From the NCBI RefSeq assembly GCF_023502145.1, contig NZ_JAMFLI010000008.1, positions 62,001 to 126,000 on the forward strand: a stretch of 64,000 bases of DNA. The letters are read 5' to 3'. Source of the stretch: Craterilacuibacter sp. RT1T (GTDB lineage: Bacteria; Pseudomonadota; Gammaproteobacteria; Burkholderiales; Chromobacteriaceae). The position numbers and the translations under genes are program-made. Under the pieces are notes generated by a model. The model made no database searches. It was not told the DNA's origin and saw nothing but the letters and a program-made list of their open reading frames with translations. This document shows, piece after piece, positions 9,144 to 18,620 of this stretch. Numbering within the stretch: position 1 is the stretch's first letter; each line of letters begins with the position of its first letter.

Positions 9144-10847
9144 ATGACCATGGACACTGCATCACCGCAAACGCCAGCCTTGCGCCCTTTGATGCATACA
9201 TCACTGGGGGCGATGCTGGCCGACAGCGTCAAACGCCATCCGGAGCGGGATGCGTTTTGCAATATGGGCGCCAAGCTGAGTTACAAAGAGCTAGACCGGC
9301 TATCGGCCGCCTTTGCCGCCTATCTGACCGGCGCGCTGAGAATGAAAAAGGGTGACCGCATTGCACTGATGATGCCCAATCTGCTGCAGTACCCGGTTGC
9401 ACTTTATGGTGCGCTACGCGCCGGGATGATTGTCGTCAACATCAACCCGCTCTATACCCCGCGCGAACTGGAGCACCAGTTACAGGACTCGGGCGCGACG
9501 GCCATTCTGATTCTGGAAAATTTTGTTGGCGTGTTGCAAGAAGTGCTGGGCAATGTTCCGGTACAGCACGTGATGGTGACCTCGGTTGGCGATCTGCTGG
9601 GCCTGATGCGCGGCGCGCTGGTCAATGCCGTGTTGCGCCACTTCAAAAAAATGGTACCGCCATGGTGGCTGCCCGGCTCCATCCAGCTCAAGGCGGCACT
9701 GAAAGAGGCCCAGAATAAAGCCTGGCAGGATCCGGTCTTGCGCCGCGAAGATATCGCGCTGCTGCAATACACTGGCGGCACAACAGGGCTATCCAAGGGC
9801 GCGGTACTGACCCATGGCAATGTGCTGGCCAACCTTGAGCAAAGCGCGATGGTGGTCGAGCCGGCGCTGACTGATATTTCGCCCATCATCATGGCCTCGC
9901 CCCTGCCGCTGTATCACATCCTGGCACTGACCATGAACTGCCTGCTGATTACGCGTCTGGCCGGCACCTCGGTTTTAATCACCAATCCGCGCGACATTCC
10001 GGCCGTGATCAAGGATCTGGGGCGTTATCCGGTCAACTGCATCACGGGCGTCAATACCTTGTTTAATGCGCTGGCCAATCACCCCGACTTTGCCAAGCTG
10101 AACTTTTCCAGCTGGCGCCTGAGTGTGGGCGGCGGCACCGCCATCCAGCAGGCCGTGGCAGAAAAATGGCTGAAAGTCACGGGCCTGCCACTGATAGAAG
10201 GCTACGGCCTGACCGAAACCTCGCCGCTGGTTTGTACCAACCCGATCCAGAGCAAGCAATACACCGGCACCATAGGCCAGCCGATACCGGGCACCGAGAT
10301 CGAACTGCGCGATGAAGAAGGCAATATCGTGCCCTTCGGGCAAGCGGGTGAGCTGTGCGTGCGCGGGCCACAGGTCATGAAATGCTACTGGAAACGACCG
10401 GCAGATACCGCTCGCGTGATACAGGAAGACGGCTTTTTGGCGACCGGCGACATCGCCTATCAAACCGAGAGCGGGCTATACAAGCTGGTGGATCGCAAGA
10501 AGGACATGATTATCGTGTCCGGTTTTAATGTGTTTCCTAGCGAAATCGAAGATGTGGTTACGCTGCACGAAGATGTGCTGGAAGTCGCCTGCATCGGCGT
10601 GCCGGATGCACGGACCGGCGAAGCCGTTAAGCTGTTCGTCGTCAGCACCAATGAGAGCCTGAACGAGGCGGCCTTGCTCAGCTACTGCCGGGAAAGGCTG
10701 ACCGCCTATAAAGTGCCGCACCAGATCGAATTCCGTCAGGATTTGCCGCGCTCCAACGTCGGCAAAATCCTGCGTCGTGAATTGCGTGAAGAAGAACTCG
10801 TCAAACAGCAGCAAGCAAAAGAAATGGACGAAGCCGAAATCGCTTAA
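9144..10847 (+). CDS. fadD: Long-chain fatty acid-CoA ligase (second of two)
   Basis: A 567-residue paralogue of the preceding gene, with the same motifs in the same order: YTGGTTGLSKGA P-loop, EGYGLTETSP, LVDRKKDMIIVSGFNVFP, and SNVGKILRRELR carrying the catalytic lysine. The two differ mainly at the N-terminus and in a longer charged tail here (EELVKQQQAKEMDEAE). GGGGGAG lies 7 bases before the ATG; a second in-frame ATG follows at 9150. Tandem fadD copies occur in Pseudomonas (fadD1/fadD2), where the enzymes differ in chain-length preference. Whether that holds here cannot be seen. Confidence 0.94.
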   Translation: MTMDTASPQTPALRPLMHTSLGAMLADSVKRHPERDAFCNMGAKLSYKELDRLSAAFAAYLTGALRMKKGDRIALMMPNLLQYPVALYGALRAGMIVVNINPLYTPRELEHQLQDSGATAILILENFVGVLQEVLGNVPVQHVMVTSVGDLLGLMRGALVNAVLRHFKKMVPPWWLPGSIQLKAALKEAQNKAWQDPVLRREDIALLQYTGGTTGLSKGAVLTHGNVLANLEQSAMVVEPALTDISPIIMASPLPLYHILALTMNCLLITRLAGTSVLITNPRDIPAVIKDLGRYPVNCITGVNTLFNALANHPDFAKLNFSSWRLSVGGGTAIQQAVAEKWLKVTGLPLIEGYGLTETSPLVCTNPIQSKQYTGTIGQPIPGTEIELRDEEGNIVPFGQAGELCVRGPQVMKCYWKRPADTARVIQEDGFLATGDIAYQTESGLYKLVDRKKDMIIVSGFNVFPSEIEDVVTLHEDVLEVACIGVPDARTGEAVKLFVVSTNESLNEAALLSYCRERLTAYKVPHQIEFRQDLPRSNVGKILRRELREEELVKQQQAKEMDEAEIA

Positions 10848-10927
10848 CAAAGACGCGATTCTTCGTCTTTCAACCCTGCTGCCGGTTCGCGGGTGCTCTG
10901 CATCAAAATGCCGGCCGGCATCCATAA

Positions 10928-10966
10928 GAAAACCCCCGACGCTGCAACGCAGCGCCGGGGGTTTTC
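10928..10966. terminator. Bidirectional terminator between fadD and the RNase II gene
   Basis: A long inverted repeat (GAAAACCCCCG, one mismatch, CGCTGC, loop AAC, then the complements) has A-rich and T-rich flanks on both sides. It sits between the convergent fadD (ends 10847) and the RNase gene (ends 10984), so it can stop transcription from both. Confidence 0.88.
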
Positions 10967-10983
10967 TATCACAGCGTTAAAGC

Positions 10984-12861
10984 TCAGCCTTCCTCCTCTT
11001 CGCTGGGCTCGGCCTCGATATGCCCGACCTTGCCGACAAAGCGGAATTCGATTTCCAGCAGCAGCTCGTCGATGCGTATCACCTGCAGGCGGATCTGGTC
11101 GCCCCGATTCAGCTCGGGCAGGCCCGGAATGCGCGTGCGCATAGGCAGGCCGTCGATGCGCACCAGATCTTCCTTGATATGGGTGGCAGTGATTTCGCTC
11201 ACGCCTTCCTGGCCGAACCAGCGCAAGCACCAGTAGTGCTCCATCTTGTCCTGGAAGCCCAGATAGGAAGAATAAGTCGCATCAAAGTCGCGCAGCAGCG
11301 CGAACATCATGGCGTCGCCCTGGGCAAACTCCGGCTTCTCGCCACGGATCAGGGAGACAATCTGGCGCTGGTTGACCCAGTCGGCGGCGCGGCGCAGCGG
11401 CGATGTCGACCATGCGTATTGCGGTACGCCCAGACCGACATGCGGCTCGGGACGGGTGGTCATGCGCACCTTGCCCATGCTTTGCGCGCGGTACATGCCC
11501 GGCACGCCGGCTTCGCCCAGCTGGCGCCCCCATTCGCAGTTGGCCAGAATCATCATTTCCGACACCAGCTTGTCGATAGGCGAGCCGCGCTTGCGCAAGG
11601 TGATGCTGACTTTGCCTTCACTCACGGCAAAGTTGTAATCGACGCCTTGCGGGCGGGTCGGATCATACTTGCCGCGGAATTTTTCGCGGGCCACGGCAAA
11701 ATCATGCAGCCACAAAAGCTCGCGCTTGAACGGGTAATCGACGCCGGGGTCGTTAGCGATGGTGTCTTCGTTGAACAAAGGCTCCAGCGTATGGTGGCGC
11801 AGGTTGGCGGCGATCTCGACACTCTCGATACGGTTTTCGTAGCCGACGATCTCGAATTCGGGCGTCACCTCCACATACAGGCTGAGCGCCGGGCAAGGCT
11901 TGCCCTCGTCCAGGGTAAAGGCGCTGACCACATCGTCCGGCAGCATGGTGATCTTGTCGCCGGGGAAGTAGACGGTGGACAGGCGCGCGAACACCAGCTT
12001 CTCGATATCGGAACCCGGCTCCACCCCCAACGTCGGTGCGGCAATATGGATACCGATCCGCTTGTTGCCGTTGGAGAGCTCGCTCACCGACAACGCATCA
12101 TCGATTTCCGTGGTGGCGGCGTCATCAATCGAGAAGGCTGCCACGCCAGCCGCCGGCAAATCGGTGGGCGTCGTGGCCGGCATGTATTTGCCAAAGCCGG
12201 TGCCCTTGGGAAAGCACTCCATCTCGAAACCGGCCATCAGATAGGCCGGCACCGACGGAATGCCGCCCACTTCACGCGCCAGCTTGACGGGTGCCAGACC
12301 CGTCGCCTTGCTGGCGGCATCGAAAGCCTTGTACTCCAGCGTATTCTTGTCCGGGCGCCACAGCAGGCTCATCAGCTGCGAGCGGATGGCATCGGGCAGC
12401 TCTCTGGCCTTGAGTTCTTCCACCCAGGCATCGATCTGCGCCTGTTCGCGCTTTTTCTTTTCGATACCGGCCAGCGCAGCCTTAAGCGCCTCTTCCGGCG
12501 CGGCCTTGAAGCGGCCCTTGCCCTTCTTGTAGAAATACATCGGCGCGCTGGCGAGCGTCATCACCGTGGCGGCCAGCTGCAGCGGGGTCGGCTTGGCGCC
12601 CCAGTATTCGACGGCGAGGGCGTCGAAATCGAATTCTTCACTGCCGGCCACTTCCCACAGGAAGTCCAGCTCCAGCTCGGCGGCCAGGCCATGCGCCTCG
12701 TCCAGGAAGCTGGCCAGCGGGCTGGTAAATTCAAGCAAGACATTGGCCTGCTTGAGTTTGACACGCTTGCCATGCTGGGTGTCGACCTGCAGGCTGGCGT
12801 CAGTCTTGGACACCACGCTGCCCGTCTTGAAGCTGCCGCTTTCTTCGTAAAAAACGTTCAT
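10984..12861 (-). CDS. RNase II/VacB family 3'-5' exoribonuclease
   Basis: A 625-residue cytoplasmic exoribonuclease that degrades RNA from the 3' end. The catalytic RNB domain (about 210-530) has the metal-binding signature SIDDAATTEIDDALSV with its aspartates, then the YFPGDKITMLP region and the RAQSMGKVRM stretch. The N-terminus looks like an OB/cold-shock-like cap and the C-terminus like a short S1-like barrel ending in an acidic tail (EPSEEEEG). I start at the ATG at 12861 (MNVFYEESG, the usual betaproteobacterial start) rather than the GTG at 12891; neither has a clear ribosome-binding site. The protein is closer to the Neisseria-type homologue than to E. coli Rnb. Confidence 0.88.
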   Translation of the reverse strand: MNVFYEESGSFKTGSVVSKTDASLQVDTQHGKRVKLKQANVLLEFTSPLASFLDEAHGLAAELELDFLWEVAGSEEFDFDALAVEYWGAKPTPLQLAATVMTLASAPMYFYKKGKGRFKAAPEEALKAALAGIEKKKREQAQIDAWVEELKARELPDAIRSQLMSLLWRPDKNTLEYKAFDAASKATGLAPVKLAREVGGIPSVPAYLMAGFEMECFPKGTGFGKYMPATTPTDLPAAGVAAFSIDDAATTEIDDALSVSELSNGNKRIGIHIAAPTLGVEPGSDIEKLVFARLSTVYFPGDKITMLPDDVVSAFTLDEGKPCPALSLYVEVTPEFEIVGYENRIESVEIAANLRHHTLEPLFNEDTIANDPGVDYPFKRELLWLHDFAVAREKFRGKYDPTRPQGVDYNFAVSEGKVSITLRKRGSPIDKLVSEMMILANCEWGRQLGEAGVPGMYRAQSMGKVRMTTRPEPHVGLGVPQYAWSTSPLRRAADWVNQRQIVSLIRGEKPEFAQGDAMMFALLRDFDATYSSYLGFQDKMEHYWCLRWFGQEGVSEITATHIKEDLVRIDGLPMRTRIPGLPELNRGDQIRLQVIRIDELLLEIEFRFVGKVGHIEAEPSEEEEG

Positions 12862-12971
12862 ATCAGGCACAGGGGGCGAGACGCCCGTCACTCAGGATAA
12901 AGAGGCGGGATTATAACAGCAGGTGGCGGCGCGGGTGGGGAAGGGTACAGAAAGCACGCGGGAACAAAAAT

Positions 12972-13022
12972 AGGGAGTGGAGAGTGGGGAGTCAACTCCC
13001 TACTCCCTACTCCCTACTCCCC
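12972..13022. repeat. Heptamer repeat array 1 (after glpR)
   Basis: A short array of 7-bp units, TACTCCC-type on the + strand, with a complementary GGGAGTG arm. Read in the sense of glpR (minus strand), it starts 3 bases after the stop as repeated AGGGAGT units, turns, and continues as ACTCCC-type units. The two arms can pair over about 21 positions with two A-C mismatches, followed by a run of five T (12966-12970), so it probably works as the glpR terminator. Same family as the arrays at 20830 and 28397. Confidence 0.9.
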
Positions 13023-13025
13023 GCC

Positions 13026-13793
13026 TCAAGCCTCGGCCAGTTGCAGCTCGACGTTGTGTTCCTGCATCAGCTTGCCCAGCGCCGCAGGCGGCGCCGCATC
13101 GGTAAAGACGGTATGGAAGTCGCTGATATGGCCCATGCGCACCAAGGCATTGCGGCCGAACTTGCTGTGGTCGACGGCAAGGAAGAGATGGCGCGCATTG
13201 GCCATCATCGCCTGCGCCACGCGTACTTCACGGTAATCGAAGTCCAGAAGCGAACCGTCGGTCTCGATGCCGGCAGCACCGATCACCGCATAATCGACCT
13301 TGAACTGGTTGATGAAGTCCATGGTCGCGACGCCGGTAATGCCGCCATCGGACGCGCGCACCACACCGGAAGTGATCAGCACGGTAAAATCGGGGTTGGC
13401 CGACATAATGGACGCGACGTGGATATTATTGGTAATCACGCGCAAGCCCTTGTGACTCAGTGTCAGCGCCTGGGCAATCGCCTCCATGGTCGTGCCTATG
13501 CTCATAAAGAGCGAAGCATGGTCGGGAATGCTTTCGGCCAGCAGACCGGCAATATGGGCTTTCTCGCTTTGCAGCTTGCCCTTGCGCGCGAAATAGTCTT
13601 CATTCTCGACGCTATTGCCCAGCGCGGCACCACCGTGATAACGGCGCAGCAGATTGGCTTCGCACAGCTGGTTGATATCGCGGCGTATCGTTTGTGGCGT
13701 CACATCCAGCAGGCGTGCCAGCTCTTCGATCGGCATAAAACCGCTTTCGCGTACCAGTTGCAGGATTTTGTCGTGACGGGGTGATCGGCTCAT
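13026..13793 (-). CDS. glpR: Glycerol-3-phosphate regulon repressor, DeoR family
   Basis: A 255-residue transcription repressor. The N-terminal DeoR helix-turn-helix (about 15-60) contains the family signature VTPQTIRRDINQLCEANLLRRYHGGA. The C-terminal sugar-phosphate sensor domain has the GTTMEAIA loop and the run VDHSKFGRNALVRMG, nearly identical to E. coli GlpR. It is divergent from glpK, 94 bases away, so it probably represses glpK and itself from that gap, with glycerol 3-phosphate as inducer. I could not identify a clear operator palindrome there. I start at the ATG at 13793; the frame is open to 13817. Confidence 0.93.
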   Translation of the reverse strand: MSRSPRHDKILQLVRESGFMPIEELARLLDVTPQTIRRDINQLCEANLLRRYHGGAALGNSVENEDYFARKGKLQSEKAHIAGLLAESIPDHASLFMSIGTTMEAIAQALTLSHKGLRVITNNIHVASIMSANPDFTVLITSGVVRASDGGITGVATMDFINQFKVDYAVIGAAGIETDGSLLDFDYREVRVAQAMMANARHLFLAVDHSKFGRNALVRMGHISDFHTVFTDAAPPAALGKLMQEHNVELQLAEA

Positions 13794-13887
13794 GATGGTT
13801 CGGAAACGAAAATACAAGCTCCAGTCTTTAACATAAAAAAGCCGTTTTGCGCAAATTCAGCCGGCTAAAATTGCCAAGGAAACCACA

Positions 13888-15366
13888 ATGCCGCCACGTC
13901 TGCTTGTCATCGATCAAGGCACGACCAGCACCCGCGCCATGCTGTTTGACCAAAACGGTGCGGTACTTGCCCGCGCCCAGACCGAACTGCCGCAGATTTT
14001 TCCGGCACCGGGCTGGGTCGAGCACGACCCCGAGGTGATCTGGAACCATACGCTGATGCTGTGCCGCCAGGCGCTGGCCACCCCTGGCGCGGCTGCCGCA
14101 CCGATTGCCGGCATCGGCATCGCCAACCAGCGCGAAACCACCGTACTGTGGGACAGGGCCACCGGCCGGCCGGTCTATCACGCGATCGTGTGGCAAGACA
14201 GGCGCACCGCCGCCTTATGCGAGACGCTGGCCACGCCGGACAATAGCGCGCTGGTCACAGCGCGTACCGGGCTGGTACTCGACCCCTATTTCTCCGCCAG
14301 CAAAATACGCTGGCTGCTGGACACCGTACCCGGCGTGCGCGAACGCGCAGAGCGCGGCGAACTGGCTTTTGGCACCATAGACAGCTTCTTGCTATGGCGC
14401 CTGACCGAAGGGCGGGTGCATGCCACCGATGCAACCAATGCCGCACGCACCTTGCTGTTCAATATCCATACCCAGCAATGGGATGCCGACTTGCTGGCGC
14501 TGTTCGGCATTCCGGCCTCGCTCTTGCCCGAGGTGCGCGACAATGCCACACAGTTTGGCGTCACGCGCCTGTTCGGCGCGCCCATCCCCATTACCGGCAT
14601 GGCCGGCGACCAGCAGGCGGCCACCGTGGGCCAGGCCTGCTTCGCCCCGGGCATGATCAAATCCACCTACGGCACCGGCTGCTTTATGGTGCAAAACACC
14701 GGCGCGACGGTCGTCGCCTCCAGTCACCGCCTGCTGTCTACCGTGTGTTACCGCCTGCAGGGGCAGACCACCTATGCACTGGAAGGCAGCATCTTCATCG
14801 CCGGCGCGGCGGTACAGTGGCTCAGGGATGCGGTCAGGCTGATCGATCACGCCGGCGAAGCCGAAGCGCTGGCGCGCCAGGTGGACAGCACCGGCGGCGT
14901 ATATCTGGTGCCGGCCTTTACCGGACTGGGCGCCCCCTATTGGGATCCGCTGGCGCGCGGTGCCATCATCGGCCTGACCCGCGACTCGGGCATTGCCCAT
15001 ATCGTGCGGGCGGCGCTGGAGTCGGTGTGTTACCAGACCCGCGACTTGATGGCGGCGATGCAGGCCGATGGCGTATGTGCGCCGGCAGCACTCAGGGTGG
15101 ATGGCGGCATGGTCGGCAATGACTGGATGATGCAGTTTCTGGCCGATATGCTGGACGTGACGGTCGAGCGTCCGCAAGTGACCGAAACCACGGCACTGGG
15201 TGCCGCCTATCTAGCCGGCCTGGGGGCCGGCATCTTCGAGTCGCTGGACGAACTATCCGGCCAATGGCAGCTACAGGCGCGCTTCACGCCGGGGATGGAC
15301 GGACAAAGACGGGAACAGCTCTATCAGGGCTGGAACGAGGCAGTAGGCAGGACATTAAGCCGCTGA
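13888..15366 (+). CDS. glpK: Glycerol kinase
   Basis: A 492-residue FGGY-family kinase that phosphorylates glycerol to glycerol 3-phosphate in the cytoplasm. Visible motifs: the ATP-binding DQGTTSTRA at residues 9-17, the glycerol-binding NQRETT and [15 protein letters not shown], the catalytic region GTGCFM, and the second FGGY signature around [26 protein letters not shown] precedes the ATG. No glycerol facilitator gene (glpF) or glpD is adjacent, so uptake and oxidation must be encoded elsewhere. Confidence 0.96.
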   Translation: MPPRLLVIDQGTTSTRAMLFDQNGAVLARAQTELPQIFPAPGWVEHDPEVIWNHTLMLCRQALATPGAAAAPIAGIGIANQRETTVLWDRATGRPVYHAIVWQDRRTAALCETLATPDNSALVTARTGLVLDPYFSASKIRWLLDTVPGVRERAERGELAFGTIDSFLLWRLTEGRVHATDATNAARTLLFNIHTQQWDADLLALFGIPASLLPEVRDNATQFGVTRLFGAPIPITGMAGDQQAATVGQACFAPGMIKSTYGTGCFMVQNTGATVVASSHRLLSTVCYRLQGQTTYALEGSIFIAGAAVQWLRDAVRLIDHAGEAEALARQVDSTGGVYLVPAFTGLGAPYWDPLARGAIIGLTRDSGIAHIVRAALESVCYQTRDLMAAMQADGVCAPAALRVDGGMVGNDWMMQFLADMLDVTVERPQVTETTALGAAYLAGLGAGIFESLDELSGQWQLQARFTPGMDGQRREQLYQGWNEAVGRTLSR

Positions 15367-15380
15367 GCATGGCTGGGGTG

Positions 15381-15401
15381 TACGTCCGCTACGCGGACGT
15401 A
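15381..15401. terminator. Stem-loop between convergent glpK and EAL gene
   Basis: A perfect 9-bp stem TACGTCCGC / GCGGACGTA with a 3-base loop fills most of the 51-base gap between the two convergent stop codons. There is no T-run, so termination strength is uncertain. Confidence 0.5.
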
Positions 15402-15417
15402 TTGCGCTTGCCGTGGC

Positions 15418-16968
15418 TTAAACGGATTCACCCGGCTCGGGCAGTGTCCGGATAAAGTCGGCCAGCGGCATGGGACGGGCCAGCAGATAGCCTTGCAGCA
15501 GATCCACACCGGCCGCTGCCAGATAATCACGCTGCGCTTCGGTTTCGACCCCCCCGGCTACCAGTTTGAGCTTCAGCTCCTGCCCCAGCGAAATGATGGC
15601 ATCCAGCACAATTTTGCCCAGCGAGTCACGGCCAATGGCGTCGACAAAGGTACGGTCTATCTTCAGCGTATCTACCGACAGCTCGTGCAGATAGGCAAGA
15701 CTGCTCTGGCCGGTACCGAAGTCGTCGATGGCAAGCTCGATGCCCTCGGCGCGCAGCCGGGCAAAGACATCGGCGTGCAGGTGCCCATCAAAGGCCTCGC
15801 GCTCGGTCAGCTCCAGCGTCAGCCTAACCTTGCCCTGCGGAAAGGCGTCAATAAACCGGCGGCAATCAATCAGCAACTGCGGGTCATTCAGCTGCTCGGC
15901 ATCCAGATTGAAAGCCAGGTGAAACCCGTCAGGCAGGCGCTCGGCATAAGGCGCCAATGCCGCCGCCACATCAAGCAACAACTGGCGGGTGATCTCGCCC
16001 ATCTGCCCGCTACGCTCGGCCTCTTCGATAAAGGTGGCCGGTGACAGCAGGCCGTAACGCGGATGCATCCAGCGCACCAGCGCCTCGGCTCCGCATACCC
16101 TGCCACTTTGGGCGTCAAACAAGGGCTGTAAAAACGGCATAAACTCGCGGCGTGCTACCGCGTCGCCAATAATGCGTGCCGGCAATTGCGGTTTTTGTCC
16201 CCACTGATAAACGCCCCAGCCGGCCGCTAAGCCCAGCAGCAATACCAGTACCAGCATGGGCTGATATTCTTCCCAACTGGCGCGTAAAAAGGTGGGCCAC
16301 GCCACGGAAGCCAATACCGTAAACGGATATTTGGTATCCGTGCGCCTCACTTGCAGCACCATGCTGCGTGGCGGCGCGCCATCATGCACGTCGCCGTTAC
16401 TATCCATCCAGCGCGAGCCAATCTGCAGCTGCACCCCTTCAGACAACACCCCGTGGCGCAAAGCCAGACGCAAATGCCCGCCCGAAACACCGACGACCAC
16501 AAAATCGCCATTCTCTGTGGCCAAACGGTAAGACAACACCGCCTGATCCGGCGTCACACTATTACCGGGACGCAAGCGGGTGCGGCCATCAACATAAGCA
16601 TCCATATCGGCGGAGCGAATAGTACGTCCAAACAGCGACGAGCAGTAATAATGGTCGCCACGCCCGAGACTGATAGAGCGCACATACAGCACCGTCGTAA
16701 CCAGCTCGCGCATGCGAAACAGCGCCTGTTCGTCGCAGGGCTTACCGACCAAGGATAAGGAGGCCCTGGCGGCCTGTTCGGAACTTTCAAAAACATGTTC
16801 AACCCCATGATGGGCCTCATTGACCGCCCCGACCAAACGGGCGTGCAGCGCGTGATAGCTGGTCCACAAGGTAATCCCCCACCCCAGCATGGCAGGCAAT
16901 AACACGGCCAAAAGCGCCAGCACAAGGCGACGCGGGTGCGAGGCGATTCGGGATTCGGTAAGAGGCAT
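15418..16968 (-). CDS. CSS-motif EAL-domain c-di-GMP phosphodiesterase-like protein
   Basis: A 516-residue membrane protein: TM at about 14-36, a periplasmic CSS-motif sensor domain with Cys78 and the CSS triad at 109-111, a second TM at about 235-255, then a cytoplasmic EAL domain (about 265-510). In this class a periplasmic disulfide controls phosphodiesterase activity. Most catalytic residues are present: E295 of the EAL motif, N354, E386, D415-D416, K436, Q492. The glutamate that opens the EGVE loop is Gly472 (AGGVET). The corresponding RocR residue, Glu352, is essential, so activity is doubtful. The altered codon lies in a run of seven G. The start is chosen at MPLTESR; a GTG at 17034 is the alternative. 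Confidence 0.85.
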   Translation of the reverse strand: MPLTESRIASHPRRLVLALLAVLLPAMLGWGITLWTSYHALHARLVGAVNEAHHGVEHVFESSEQAARASLSLVGKPCDEQALFRMRELVTTVLYVRSISLGRGDHYYCSSLFGRTIRSADMDAYVDGRTRLRPGNSVTPDQAVLSYRLATENGDFVVVGVSGGHLRLALRHGVLSEGVQLQIGSRWMDSNGDVHDGAPPRSMVLQVRRTDTKYPFTVLASVAWPTFLRASWEEYQPMLVLVLLLGLAAGWGVYQWGQKPQLPARIIGDAVARREFMPFLQPLFDAQSGRVCGAEALVRWMHPRYGLLSPATFIEEAERSGQMGEITRQLLLDVAAALAPYAERLPDGFHLAFNLDAEQLNDPQLLIDCRRFIDAFPQGKVRLTLELTEREAFDGHLHADVFARLRAEGIELAIDDFGTGQSSLAYLHELSVDTLKIDRTFVDAIGRDSLGKIVLDAIISLGQELKLKLVAGGVETEAQRDYLAAAGVDLLQGYLLARPMPLADFIRTLPEPGESV

Positions 16969-17050
16969 AATGCAGTCGGGGTTTGCAGCAGTCGGCAATT
17001 TACCACTATGGGTGATAAAAAAGATAGATGCCACTTCCTAAAGATGAGTA

Positions 17051-17127
17051 CAGGCTGCCGGTTTGGGTTGCCATGCTGACATGATGGCCCCCGTACAAGC
17101 CGCCACTCAAGGACGAGCGGCAGCCTG
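17051..17127 (-). other. Structured region between argH and the EAL gene
   Basis: A 77-base segment on the minus strand is bounded by a perfect 10-bp inverted repeat (CAGGCTGCCG / CGGCAGCCTG). Inside are a 7-bp hairpin GCCGCTC / GAGTGGC, which shares bases with the outer stem, and a small GCCAT / ATGGC hairpin. The outer stem and the first inner hairpin exclude each other. It lies 11 bases after the argH stop and 16 bases before the alternative GTG start of the EAL gene. It may be a terminator-like 3' end of argH or a leader of the EAL gene. Confidence 0.45.
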
Positions 17128-17138
17128 GATGCTTTAAC

Positions 17139-18518
<1,380 letters not shown>

Positions 18519-18620
18519 GATGGTTTCCTGTGTTCTTATTACGAATGGGACACACGCTACCATGCCATACGCAAGCAAAATACGAAAGCCGCCTGCGCAT
18601 GCTGCACAGACGGCCACGGC

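Noticed and set aside
11020-12900. Long + strand frame of 626 codons opposite the RNase II gene
   Set aside because: It is antisense to a complete, well-conserved gene, has no ribosome-binding site and reads as a composition-driven shadow frame.
13794-13887. GlpR operator between glpR and glpK
   Set aside because: The regulator must act here, but I could not find a convincing palindrome like the E. coli operator, so no site is called.
17051-17127. tRNA gene (77 bases with paired ends)
   Set aside because: The end stem is 10 bp, not 7, and there is no T-loop GTTCRA or anticodon arm on either strand.
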